64,000 nt of DNA from positions 2,294,001 through 2,358,000 of the forward strand of contig NZ_CP162006.1 of the NCBI RefSeq assembly GCF_040822085.1. Direction: 5' to 3'. A program made the translations under genes and the position numbers. Shown piece by piece: positions 8,918 through 17,055 of this stretch. The stretch is from Rhodoferax sp. WC2427. GTDB lineage: Bacteria > Pseudomonadota > Gammaproteobacteria > Burkholderiales > Burkholderiaceae_C. Under the pieces are notes generated by a model. The model had not been told where the DNA came from and did not search any database. It worked only from the letters and a program-made list of their open reading frames with translations. Within the stretch, counting starts at the first letter, position 1. Each line of letters begins with the position of its first letter.

Positions 8918-10939
8918 ATGAACCTCACCGCCCTGCTGGAGATCGTCGTTTCGCTGGCTGCCCTGTACTGGCTGCTGGCCATGGCCTGCTCGTACGGCGT
9001 GGAGGCTGTCAACTCCATGCTGCTGAATGTGCGGGCCAAGGCGTTGGAGCGCTTTGTGTGCGAGATGGTGCTGGGCACGGGCAAGGTGCCCATGCTGCGC
9101 CTGTTCCGGGCACCGTGGGGGCGCTCCCTGCTGGACAAAACCAAGGAAGGCGGCATGGCGGCCAGCAATTCGGGCGAGGGCAGCCTAGCCGATCCGCTGG
9201 GCCTGTTTTCGCACGGGCTGGTCAAGTCGCTGCGCAAGCCCCGGCATTTGTCGACGGGAGGTGCCACGCCGCCGTCGTACATCCCGTCCCGCGTGTTCGC
9301 CCAGGCCCTGCTGGACCGGTTGACCCAGCTGAGCTGGTGTACCGACCCGGCGCTGCAGGCCCCGGCGCACGCCCTGCTCCTGGCGCTGGCCCCGGTCCAG
9401 CCCTGGGCGGCGGCGCTGAGCACGGTGGACCGCGCTTCTCCCACCCCTGTGCTGGATATGGCCGCCGCGCTGCTGAAGTCCCTGGGGCGCGAGACCGCAC
9501 CGGATGCCTGCCGCGCGCTGACCGACTGGCAGGTGGCCCTGGCTGCCCAGGCCCCGAGCCTGGCCGTAGACCACCTGCAGGCCATTGTGGCGGCGGCCAC
9601 CAACGCCCTGCAAGCCATGCCGCAAGCCCGGCGGCTGCGGCTGGAGAAAGGCGCAGGCTGGCAGTTCAAACCCATCACCGCCATGCGCCTGGACGAGGCG
9701 ATTGGCGCAGACGCCCTGTGGCTGCTGGCGGTGCGTATCGCCGGGCGCGATATGGTAGTGCAGACCGCGGTGCCCCTGGCCATCCAGAAGCTGCTGGTCG
9801 TGGCCCCGCTGCCCACCGCGCTCAAGGAGGCCCTGCGCCCCCTGTTGGCCGAGCCGCAGTTCAACCTGGACACGCTGCTCCAGGGCGTGGAGCGCTGGTA
9901 CGAGGACGTGATGGACCGCGCCAGCGGCTGGTTCAAACGCAACGTGACCATGGTGCTGGGCATGCTGGGCCTGGCGGCGGCGGTGGGCCTGAACGTCAAC
10001 ACCCTGAACGTGGTGCAAGACCTGGCCAGCGACCCCAACCTGCGCTTGGCCGGGGTGGCCGCGGCCGAAAACATTTACCTCGCCGGGGGGCGCCCCGTAC
10101 TGGCCCAGCAGGTGGCCTTGCTGGATCTGGCCAAGCAAGGCCAGTGGCAAAAGACCGCCCAGGCGGCGGCGCTGGCTGCATCGGCCGCGGCCAGCACCCG
10201 GTCGGAGCAGCAAATTGGCGTGGCCCGGGGCACGGTGGTGCAGTGGCAGAGCTTGCGCGACAGCCTGCGCGCGCGCCTGCTGCGCTCGGGCCAGTATGTG
10301 GCGGCCATGTTCCTGGCCCAGCGCCAGACCGGGCCCCGCTTCGCCCTGCAAGCCGCAGATGCGCCCATGGCACTAGCCGACCGCACTCAATTGCGCCAGG
10401 CGCTGTGCACCGCGGCCCTGGGCGATTCCGCCACGGCCTCGCCCATCGCACCGGCGTCCGCACCCGCCAAGGCGGCCTGCGAACTGGGCAGTGCGCTGCT
10501 GCCCGACACCGCCCGGCCCCGCGTGGCCGAGCTGGGCGACGTATGGACATCGGAGGCGGTGGTCTGGCACCCGGCCCTGTCGAAGGCCTTGTTTGTGCTG
10601 GACGAACAGGCCGCTGCCTTTGAAGCTGCCACGTCCGCGCAGGCCCAAGCCCAGGCGCTCCAGCCCCTGGCCCAGGCCTGGGCCGAGGTGCTGGTGCAGT
10701 ACGGCGATGCGGTGCAGGTGGCCCAAGCGGAAGCAGGGCAGGCCGAGGCGTTCCTGGGGCGCATTCCGTCGTTACAGAAAAAGGTGGTCTGGGCCCGTGT
10801 GGGCTGGCGCGACATCGTGGGCTGGCTCATCACGGCCTTCATGGTGTCGTTTGGCGCGCCTTTCTGGTTTGACCTGCTCTCCAAGCTGCTGGGCCAGCGC
10901 GGGGCCACCGGCCCCAAGCCCGCGCCCGCCGCGCCCTGA
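8918..10939 (+). CDS. Large membrane-anchored protein of unknown function
   Basis: The 673-aa protein is not a family I can name. A hydrophobic segment spans about 3-26 (LTALLEIVVSLAALYWLLAM). A soluble, Ala- and Leu-rich region follows, with a second hydrophobic segment at about 342-360 (VTMVLGMLGLAAAVGLN) and a C-terminal TM at about 627-650 carrying SFGAPFWFDLLSKLLG. That last block recurs at the end of many uncharacterised bacterial membrane proteins and suggests a conserved family. A Pro/Ala-rich tail ends the protein. It stands alone between the divergent permease gene and cheW. The start has only a weak ribosome-binding site (gggagcgccgcc). Confidence 0.8.
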   Translation: MNLTALLEIVVSLAALYWLLAMACSYGVEAVNSMLLNVRAKALERFVCEMVLGTGKVPMLRLFRAPWGRSLLDKTKEGGMAASNSGEGSLADPLGLFSHGLVKSLRKPRHLSTGGATPPSYIPSRVFAQALLDRLTQLSWCTDPALQAPAHALLLALAPVQPWAAALSTVDRASPTPVLDMAAALLKSLGRETAPDACRALTDWQVALAAQAPSLAVDHLQAIVAAATNALQAMPQARRLRLEKGAGWQFKPITAMRLDEAIGADALWLLAVRIAGRDMVVQTAVPLAIQKLLVVAPLPTALKEALRPLLAEPQFNLDTLLQGVERWYEDVMDRASGWFKRNVTMVLGMLGLAAAVGLNVNTLNVVQDLASDPNLRLAGVAAAENIYLAGGRPVLAQQVALLDLAKQGQWQKTAQAAALAASAAASTRSEQQIGVARGTVVQWQSLRDSLRARLLRSGQYVAAMFLAQRQTGPRFALQAADAPMALADRTQLRQALCTAALGDSATASPIAPASAPAKAACELGSALLPDTARPRVAELGDVWTSEAVVWHPALSKALFVLDEQAAAFEAATSAQAQAQALQPLAQAWAEVLVQYGDAVQVAQAEAGQAEAFLGRIPSLQKKVVWARVGWRDIVGWLITAFMVSFGAPFWFDLLSKLLGQRGATGPKPAPAAP

Positions 10940-11037
10940 GGTTGCAGGCTCTGAAAATAGCATTTGTAGTAAAAAATTCCATTTATCTGTTTTTGAAGCG
11001 GCTTTTGTGGGTTTTTTCACGGTCAAGATGGGGTTTT

Positions 11038-11077
11038 ATTTATCAAAAATATCAAATTTTATCTAAAATTGATAAAT
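11038..11077. promoter_or_regulatory. AT-rich inverted repeat upstream of cheW
   Basis: ATTTATCAA (11038-11046) and TTGATAAAT (11069-11077) form perfect 9-bp arms with a 22-nt spacer in a markedly AT-rich stretch (about 10955-11090) directly upstream of cheW. It could be an operator or a hairpin; no T-tract follows closely, so a terminator is less likely. Confidence 0.45.
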
Positions 11078-11098
11078 AGAAACTCTTAAGTGGTGACC

Positions 11099-11608
11099 AT
11101 GACACAGTTGGAGACCCGCCAACCGAAGCATTTGCAAGCCGTGCCCCCCGCGGTGTACGAATGCCTGACATTCCGCCTGGGCGGGGCAGAGTACGGCATC
11201 GACATTCTGGAGGTGCAGGAAATCCGTTCGTATGAAGCCCCGACCCGCATCGCCAACGCCGGCCCGGAATGGTTGGGCGTGCTGCATCTGCGCGGTGTGG
11301 TGGTGCCCATCCTGGACGCGCGGCTTAAGTTCAACCACCCCGCGCCTGCCTACACCGCCGCCACCGTAGTGATCGTGCTCAGCCTGCAGGACACCATCGT
11401 CGGCCTGGTGGTGGATGCGGTATCCGACGTGGTGCACCTCGAGGCTGGCGACATCCAGCCCGCGCCTGCCACCTACGCGCGGACGCAAGCCTGCTTTGTG
11501 ACCGGCCTGGCCCAGGTCGGCGAGCGCTTGCTGATCTTGATCGACGCCGGGTCATTCCTGGGGGCGTCGGTGTCTGCAATGGCGCCGCCTGCCGCGACCT
11601 TGCATTAG
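11099..11608 (+). CDS. cheW: CheW-like chemotaxis coupling protein
   Basis: The 169-aa protein has a single CheW domain: [20 protein letters not shown] (about 17-36), then [10 protein letters not shown] and [16 protein letters not shown], the typical SH3-like folds that couple receptors to CheA. ATG 11099 was preferred over an in-frame GTG at 11090. It is followed 47 bp downstream by a chemoreceptor on the same strand, with which it is probably co-transcribed. No cheA, cheR, cheB or cheY operon is in the window, so this is an auxiliary locus whose products would feed a chemosensory array encoded elsewhere. Confidence 0.92.
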   Translation: MTQLETRQPKHLQAVPPAVYECLTFRLGGAEYGIDILEVQEIRSYEAPTRIANAGPEWLGVLHLRGVVVPILDARLKFNHPAPAYTAATVVIVLSLQDTIVGLVVDAVSDVVHLEAGDIQPAPATYARTQACFVTGLAQVGERLLILIDAGSFLGASVSAMAPPAATLH

Positions 11609-11655
11609 TCCTCCTCCCAATTCACCTCAAATTTACCTACCTCTTGGAGAGAAAA

Positions 11656-13413
11656 ATGCATCTCAGGAATCTCACCGTCAAAGGGCAATTGATCTTTGCC
11701 TTTGGTTTCATGGTCACCCTGGTACTGGCCATATCGCTCTTGGCCATGTCTGCATTGGGTAAAACCAGTGTCCACCTTGCCGAAGTCAGCCAGGTGTCCC
11801 AGATGGTGGCCAACATGGCCAGCGCCGTAGACCGCCGCGCCATCGCCGCCCGTAACCTGGTGCTGGTGGGCACGTCGGAAGATCTGGCTCTGGAAAAACA
11901 GGCCGTCATGCAAGCCCACCAGGACACCCAGGAGGCCCTGCGCAAGCTCAATGCAGCCATCAAGCAGAACGGCCATGCGCATGCCGTGGAGCTCCAGTTC
12001 ATGGAGGAAATCAACCGGGTCGAAGCGCTGTATGGCCCTGTGGCTCTGGACATCGTGCGGTTGGCACTGGAAGGTAGAAAAGAAGAAGCTGTTGCCAAGA
12101 TGAACAAGGAATGCCGCCCTCTGTTGGCCGCCTTGCTCAAGGTCAGCGTTAACTACGAAGCCTTCAACAGCAAGATGGCCGACGAGAGTGTGCTCGCCTC
12201 TGCCGTCGAATACAGCCAGACCCGTGGCCTGCTGGTGGCTGCCAACGTGGTGGCCGCGGCCGCTGCGCTGGCTCTGGCATTCTTGATCATCCGCAACCTG
12301 GTGGGAGCCTTGGGCGGCGAGCCCCGTGTGGCCGCCGATTTGGCCCGCGCCGTGGCCCAGGGCGATCTGTCCCGGCCCATCCACGTCAAGGCCGGTGACA
12401 GCACCAGCCTGATGGCCCAGCTCAAGGCCATGCAAGACAACCTGGCCAGCGTGGTGGCCAATGTGCGCCAGAGTGCCGAAGGCGTCTCGACCGCCAGCGC
12501 CGAAATCGCCCAGGGCAACTCCGACCTGAGTGGCCGCACCGAGCAACAAGCCAGCGCCCTGGAAGAAACCGCCGCCTCCATGGAAGAGCTATCCAGCACC
12601 GTCAAGCAAAACGCCGACAGCGCCCGCCAGGCCAGCCAGCTGGCCGTCAATGCCTCCACCGTGGCGGTGCAGGGCGGCGAGGTGGTCAACCAGGTGGTGG
12701 ACACCATGAAGGGCATCAACGACAGCTCCAAGAAGATTGCCGACATCATCAGCGTGATCGACGGCATTGCCTTCCAGACCAACATCCTGGCGCTGAATGC
12801 CGCGGTGGAAGCCGCCCGCGCTGGCGAACAAGGCCGGGGCTTTGCCGTGGTGGCCAGCGAGGTGCGCAACCTGGCCCAGCGCAGCGCGGCGGCGGCCAAG
12901 GAAATCAAGGTCCTGATCGACAACAGCGTGAACCAGGTAGCCCAGGGCACCACCCTGGTGGCCACGGCGGGCAGCACCATGACCGAAGTGGTGTCGGCGA
13001 TCCGCCGGGTCACCGACATCATTGGCGAAGTCAGCGCCGCCAGCGCCGAGCAAAGTGCAGGCGTGGCCCAGGTGGGCGAGGCCATCACCCAGATGGACCA
13101 GGTCACGCAGCAAAACGCGGCCCTGGTGGAAGAAAGCGCGGCGGCAGCCAACAGCCTGAGTACACAAGCAGGCCAGTTGCTGCAAACCGTGGCAGTGTTC
13201 CAGCTGGGTGGCAGTGCCGTCCAGCCCAGCCGCCCAGCAGTACCCGCTGGGCAGTCGCAGGTCGAGCGCCGCTTGCCCAACCGCGCCAAGAATGTGGTGC
13301 GCCCCAGTTTTGGTGCCGCCAAAGCCGCTGCGCCCGCCTTGCCTTCGGTCCGCAAACCCGCTGCGGCGGTGGCGGCGCGCACCGGCACCGACGACGACTG
13401 GACGCACTTTTAA
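11656..13413 (+). CDS. Methyl-accepting chemotaxis protein with C-terminal CheR-tether-like motif
   Basis: The 585-aa receptor has TM1 at about 12-33, a helical periplasmic ligand domain (about 36-190), TM2 at about 192-213, HAMP, a methylation-helix region beginning [20 protein letters not shown], and the conserved tip with [20 protein letters not shown]. After the coiled coil comes an Ala/Pro-rich linker of about 70 residues ending DDDWTHF; the final DWTHF fits the xWxxF pentapeptide used to tether CheR/CheB. The ATG has a GGAGA site six bases upstream; an in-frame TTG at 11644 is less likely. It follows cheW closely. Confidence 0.95.
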   Translation: MHLRNLTVKGQLIFAFGFMVTLVLAISLLAMSALGKTSVHLAEVSQVSQMVANMASAVDRRAIAARNLVLVGTSEDLALEKQAVMQAHQDTQEALRKLNAAIKQNGHAHAVELQFMEEINRVEALYGPVALDIVRLALEGRKEEAVAKMNKECRPLLAALLKVSVNYEAFNSKMADESVLASAVEYSQTRGLLVAANVVAAAAALALAFLIIRNLVGALGGEPRVAADLARAVAQGDLSRPIHVKAGDSTSLMAQLKAMQDNLASVVANVRQSAEGVSTASAEIAQGNSDLSGRTEQQASALEETAASMEELSSTVKQNADSARQASQLAVNASTVAVQGGEVVNQVVDTMKGINDSSKKIADIISVIDGIAFQTNILALNAAVEAARAGEQGRGFAVVASEVRNLAQRSAAAAKEIKVLIDNSVNQVAQGTTLVATAGSTMTEVVSAIRRVTDIIGEVSAASAEQSAGVAQVGEAITQMDQVTQQNAALVEESAAAANSLSTQAGQLLQTVAVFQLGGSAVQPSRPAVPAGQSQVERRLPNRAKNVVRPSFGAAKAAAPALPSVRKPAAAVAARTGTDDDWTHF

Positions 13414-13512
13414 GACCAGCCGAAAACAGACCATGCTCTCGGCGCCTTACCTTGCCCGTGGCCTGTGCTGGATTGTGCGGGCCACGGGCAGGGCTTTTGG
13501 TGTAGGCGTCGT

Positions 13513-13546
13513 TTGCTACCAAAATAGTAGCTTCTCACGCTGGTCA
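13513..13546 (+). repeat. Dispersed palindromic element overlapping a gene end
   Basis: The sequence gctaccaaaatagtagcttc followed by tcacgctggtcaat lies between the convergent chemoreceptor and REC-HPt genes and supplies the stop codon of the latter. Only the left half of the element is recognisable. Confidence 0.6.
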
Positions 13547-14293
13547 ATACTGCGCAGACCCCTGATTTTTTACAAAATCTGCCAAAGCGGCGCGTAGCAA
13601 CGGCCAGTCGCGTGCCGCGGCATCGGGCGCGCCGGTATGGCAGGTGCTCTCCAGCGCACGGGCCTGGGCGGCCAGCACGGGCAGGTCGATGGTCAGCAGC
13701 ACGGTCTTCAGGCTGTGCGCCACCCGCCGCAGGGTGGGCAGGTCGTGCCCATTGGCGGCCCGATCGCCCGCCGCCAGATCGTGCGGGAACTGCGCCATGC
13801 AGGTGTTTCGGTAGAGGTGGAACAGCTCTGCATCGCCGCCGAAGTACTGGTCGATGGCCACGTGCCGGTCGCTGGCGGGCGCTGCGGCGGGTGGCGGGCT
13901 ATCGCCGCCGCTATCGTCGCCGACGGCCAGGGCCTCCCGCACACACTGTTCCAGCACCGCGATCGGGGTGGGCTTTTCCAGCAGGCGCCAGACCTGCAGC
14001 GGCGCAAGCTGCAGGCGGGTTTCGGGGGTCAGCCCGGCGCTGAAGACCACCACTTTGGCGGTGCCGCGCAAGGCCGGATGCTGCTGCAGGTGCAGCAGCA
14101 AGTCCACGCCCGAGGCGCCGGGCAGCATCAGGTCGGTCAGGATCAGTTGCACCGGCTGGGCCGCCAGGATCTGCAGCGCCGGGGCCACGCTGTCGCATTC
14201 CAGCAGTTCCAGCGGCAGCGCCTCCAGCGCCATGCGCACGAAGCGGCGCAGCATCGGGTCGTCCTCTACCAGCAGCATGCGGGCCGGGGCCAT
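13544..14293 (-). CDS. Response regulator receiver protein with C-terminal HPt domain
   Basis: The 249-aa protein combines a receiver domain (about 5-122; acidic pocket D11/D12, phospho-acceptor D54 in LILTDLMLPG, conserved K in LLEKPT) with a histidine phosphotransfer domain whose AHSLK motif places the phospho-His at H193. No output domain is present, so it should act as a phosphorelay intermediate. It starts at ATG 14293, two bases after the stop of the HTH-REC gene, so the two are an operon. The C-terminus ends in sequence shared with the dispersed element. Confidence 0.9.
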   Translation of the reverse strand: MAPARMLLVEDDPMLRRFVRMALEALPLELLECDSVAPALQILAAQPVQLILTDLMLPGASGVDLLLHLQQHPALRGTAKVVVFSAGLTPETRLQLAPLQVWRLLEKPTPIAVLEQCVREALAVGDDSGGDSPPPAAAPASDRHVAIDQYFGGDAELFHLYRNTCMAQFPHDLAAGDRAANGHDLPTLRRVAHSLKTVLLTIDLPVLAAQARALESTCHTGAPDAAARDWPLLRAALADFVKNQGSAQY

Positions 14294-14295
14294 GG

Positions 14296-14958
14296 TCAGA
14301 CCCGTTCGGCAATGGTTTGCAGGCACTGTGCCAGCAGCGGCGGCAGTTCTGTCACCAGTTGGGGCTTGTGCACCACCGGAACCCCGTCCAGGGCAAATGT
14401 GTACGGTGCCAGTTCGCCGGGCTCCAGGGAGGTGATCACCACCACCTGCAGCCGCTCGAACAGCGGGTGCGCACGCAAGCCGGCTAGCAGCGTGGCACCG
14501 TCGATGCCGGGCAGCAGCAAATCCACCATCAGCACATCGGGCTGGAACTGCCCAGCCAAGATGAGCCCGGCAATGCCGTCGTTGGCGGTGCGCAGATCGA
14601 CGTTGGGAAATTGCCGCCGCACCAGCAGTGTGACCAGGTTCTGGAAGTGCATCGAATCTTCGATCAGCAGCATCTTGACCTGCCCCTGCTGCCCGTTGCG
14701 GGGCTGCCCACCCCCAGGCACGGCCGCCGACACCGACGCCTCGCCAGCCTGCGGGCTGCGCCCCCCATCCCGCCAGCGCTGGACCGAATCGCGGGCGATG
14801 CGGCGGTGCCCGCCAGGGGTTTTCCAGGCCTGCAGCTCGCCCCGGTCCACCATGAGTTGCACCGAGCGCACCGCCAGACCCAGCATGCGTGCCACCTCCA
14901 GGGTGGTGTAGTGGTCTTCCGTGGGCAGGGGCTGTGTTCGTAATAAATCAGTAGACAT
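14296..14958 (-). CDS. Excisionase-type HTH DNA-binding domain fused to a receiver domain
   Basis: The 220-aa protein has the usual response-regulator order reversed: an N-terminal HTH of the MerR/excisionase type (about 17-62, TTLEVARMLGLAVRSVQLMV then WKTPGGHRRI) and a C-terminal receiver domain (about 95-215; D101 in LLIEDS, D146 in VLMVDLLLPG, K in VVHKPQ). It probably binds DNA in a phosphorylation-dependent way. ATG 14958 was chosen over 14982; neither has a strong ribosome-binding site. It is divergent from the operon starting at 15076, with 117 bp between, so it is a candidate regulator of that operon. The downstream REC-HPt protein is the likely phosphate donor or sink. Confidence 0.87.
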   Translation of the reverse strand: MSTDLLRTQPLPTEDHYTTLEVARMLGLAVRSVQLMVDRGELQAWKTPGGHRRIARDSVQRWRDGGRSPQAGEASVSAAVPGGGQPRNGQQGQVKMLLIEDSMHFQNLVTLLVRRQFPNVDLRTANDGIAGLILAGQFQPDVLMVDLLLPGIDGATLLAGLRAHPLFERLQVVVITSLEPGELAPYTFALDGVPVVHKPQLVTELPPLLAQCLQTIAERV

Positions 14959-15075
14959 GGGTAATTTTACCGAATACATCAATTTGCGTTAAAAGTATCA
15001 CTTACGCGAGTGGAAGATGCAATATATGATAAGTCCACGAACTGAATTGTTATTTTTGGAAACAAAGAGTTAAAA

Positions 15076-15444
15076 ATGAAGAAAATACTGATTGTGGAAG
15101 ACCACGCTGACATCCGCCGGTTGATCCGCATGACGTTGGAGTTTGAAGACTATGCAATTTTTGAGGCCACCGATGGCGAGCGGGGTCTGTTCATGGCGCA
15201 AGAGGTGACGCCGGATCTGGTCTTGCTGGACGTGATGATGCCCGGTGCCATCGACGGGCTGGAGGTCTGCCGCCGGTTGAAGGCCCAGCCGAACCCACCC
15301 CGCATTCTGCTGCTGACCGCGCGGGGCCGCAGCGAAGACCTGGCAGCTGGCGTGCAGGCCGGCTCCGACGTGTATTTGGTCAAGCCCTTCAGCCCGCTGC
15401 AGCTGATAGACACCATTGGGCAACAATGGCCGGAGCAGGCATGA
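15076..15444 (+). CDS. CheY-like single-domain response regulator
   Basis: The 122-aa protein is a lone receiver domain: acidic pocket E8/D9, phospho-acceptor D52 (LVLLDVMMPG), switch T81 (LLLTARG) and K103 (YLVKPF). There is no output domain, so it signals by protein contact. It is the first gene of a tight operon; its stop overlaps the next start by ATGA. The HD-GYP protein encoded next may be its partner, since fused REC-HD-GYP proteins are common. The kinase at 17056 is the likely phosphodonor. Confidence 0.93.
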   Translation: MKKILIVEDHADIRRLIRMTLEFEDYAIFEATDGERGLFMAQEVTPDLVLLDVMMPGAIDGLEVCRRLKAQPNPPRILLLTARGRSEDLAAGVQAGSDVYLVKPFSPLQLIDTIGQQWPEQA

Positions 15445-16226
15445 GCGACCCATCCACGGCCAGCCAATCGCTGATGGGCGACGATGGCAACAGTTTTTCC
15501 GAAGCCGCGAGCCAGCAGATGGAGCGCCTGGTCGAGGACTTTGGCCGCATGTACCGCGAACGCAACGAAGCGCTGGAAGAGGTGTCCCGCGCACACCACG
15601 ACGCCCTGTTTCGCCTGTCGATGGCGGCCGAGCTCAAGGACGACGACACCGGGGTGCACATCATCCGCATCGGGTTTTTGTCCGAAGTGCTGGCCTTGCT
15701 GCTGGGACAAACCAAGGCGACCGCCCGCATGCTGCGCAAGGCCGCGCCCATGCACGATATCGGCAAGATCGGCATTCCGGACGAGGTGCTCAAAAAGCCG
15801 GGTGCTTTCTCGCCGAAGGAGCGCAGCACCATGAACCAGCATCCGGCCATGGGCGCCGAGTTGCTGGGCCGCTCGCGCATTCCGCTGTTCCAGATGGCGG
15901 CCGAAGTGGCCTTGTCGCACCACGAGCGCTGGGATGGCAAGGGCTACCCCAGCCAGCTCAGCGGCGACGCCATTCCCCTGTCCGGACGGATTGTGGCGGT
16001 GGTGGACTTCTTTGATGCGCTGACCATGGACCGTTGCTACCGCCCGGCGTTTGCCGATGCCACCGCCCTGGCCATGCTGTCCGAGCAGCGGGGCCTGGCC
16101 TTTGACCCGCACATCGTGGACGTGTTTTTGGCCAACGCCGAGACCCTGATCGCCCTGCGCCAACAGGTCAACCAGAAACGCCCCAACTTCAACGATCTGG
16201 TCGAAATCGACGGATGGGGATCGTGA
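15441..16226 (+). CDS. HD-GYP domain cyclic-di-GMP phosphodiesterase
   Basis: The 261-aa protein has a short N-terminal coiled-coil-like region (about 22-52) and an HD-GYP domain: the HD metal pair is at 105-106 (MHDIGKIGIPDEVLKKP) and the signature HHERWDGKGYP at 160-170, all intact. Such domains hydrolyse c-di-GMP to pGpG or GMP. ATG 15441 overlaps the upstream response-regulator stop; an earlier ATG at 15426 is possible. Coupling with the CheY-like protein suggests that phosphorylation controls the phosphodiesterase in trans. Confidence 0.94.
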   Translation: MSDPSTASQSLMGDDGNSFSEAASQQMERLVEDFGRMYRERNEALEEVSRAHHDALFRLSMAAELKDDDTGVHIIRIGFLSEVLALLLGQTKATARMLRKAAPMHDIGKIGIPDEVLKKPGAFSPKERSTMNQHPAMGAELLGRSRIPLFQMAAEVALSHHERWDGKGYPSQLSGDAIPLSGRIVAVVDFFDALTMDRCYRPAFADATALAMLSEQRGLAFDPHIVDVFLANAETLIALRQQVNQKRPNFNDLVEIDGWGS

Positions 16227-17050
16227 TGCGCTGGCACCTGGGCCGCTGCATGCGGGGCGCGCTGGCCGTGCTGGCGCTTTGCGGGGGTATCGCCTCCGGC
16301 ACTGCCGGAGAGGTGGCCGAGCAGGTGAAAGCCCGCGGCACACTGCGGGTGTGTATCTGGCCCGACTACTACGGGGTGAGCCACCGCAACCCAAACACCC
16401 AGCAGTTGGAGGGGATCGACATCGACCTGTCCGCCGAGCTGGCGCGCGACCTCCAGCTCAAGCTGCAGTATGTGGACTCGTCGTTCCCCACGCTGGCGGA
16501 CGATCTGAACGCCAAGCGCTGCGACGTGGCGATGTTTGCCGTGGGCATGCTGGCGCAGCGCATGCAGCAAATGCGGTTTTCGCGGCCCTACCTGCAAAGC
16601 GACATCTACGCCATGACCACCAAAAGCAACCGCCTGGTCCGGCAATGGGCCGACATCGACCGACCCGGTGTGCTGGTCGGTGTGCAGGCAGGCACTTTCA
16701 TGGAGCCCATCATGCGGGCCCAGCTGCAGCAGGCGCAGTTGGTGGTGGTCAAGCCCCCGGCCACGCGGGAGCTGGAGCTGGAGGCGGGCCGTATCGATGT
16801 CTTCATGACCGACTATCCCTATAGCCGCCGACTGCTCGACAACGCCGAGTGGGCCCGCCTGCTGGCACCCCCGGCGCCGTTCAGCGTGCTGCCCTACGGC
16901 TACGCAGTGCGCCAGGGCGACGACGCTTGGTGGAGCCAGATCGATGCCTTTGTGGCCCGCATCCAGCGCGACGGCCGCCTGGCCAGTGCGGCGAAGCGCC
17001 ACGGCTTGTCGGCCATTGTGGTGCGCGACGGCCGCGCCACTGAAAACTGA
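16226..17050 (+). CDS. Periplasmic amino-acid-type solute-binding protein
   Basis: The 274-aa protein has a signal peptide (MRWHLGRCMRGALAVLALCG, cleavage near 30) followed by an SBP_bac_3 fold: LRVCIWPDYYGVSHRNP, LEGIDIDLSAELARDL, then RCDVAMFAVGML. The chosen ATG overlaps the HD-GYP stop by one base; ATG 16214 is possible but would misplace the signal peptide. No ABC permease or ATPase is nearby. It lies between signalling genes with almost no spacing, so it probably presents a ligand to the periplasmic domain of the histidine kinase that follows, rather than taking part in import. Confidence 0.88.
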   Translation: MRWHLGRCMRGALAVLALCGGIASGTAGEVAEQVKARGTLRVCIWPDYYGVSHRNPNTQQLEGIDIDLSAELARDLQLKLQYVDSSFPTLADDLNAKRCDVAMFAVGMLAQRMQQMRFSRPYLQSDIYAMTTKSNRLVRQWADIDRPGVLVGVQAGTFMEPIMRAQLQQAQLVVVKPPATRELELEAGRIDVFMTDYPYSRRLLDNAEWARLLAPPAPFSVLPYGYAVRQGDDAWWSQIDAFVARIQRDGRLASAAKRHGLSAIVVRDGRATEN

Positions 17051-17055
17051 ATACC

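Noticed and set aside
11090-11098. GTG start for cheW
   Set aside because: It adds only three residues and has no better ribosome-binding site than ATG 11099.
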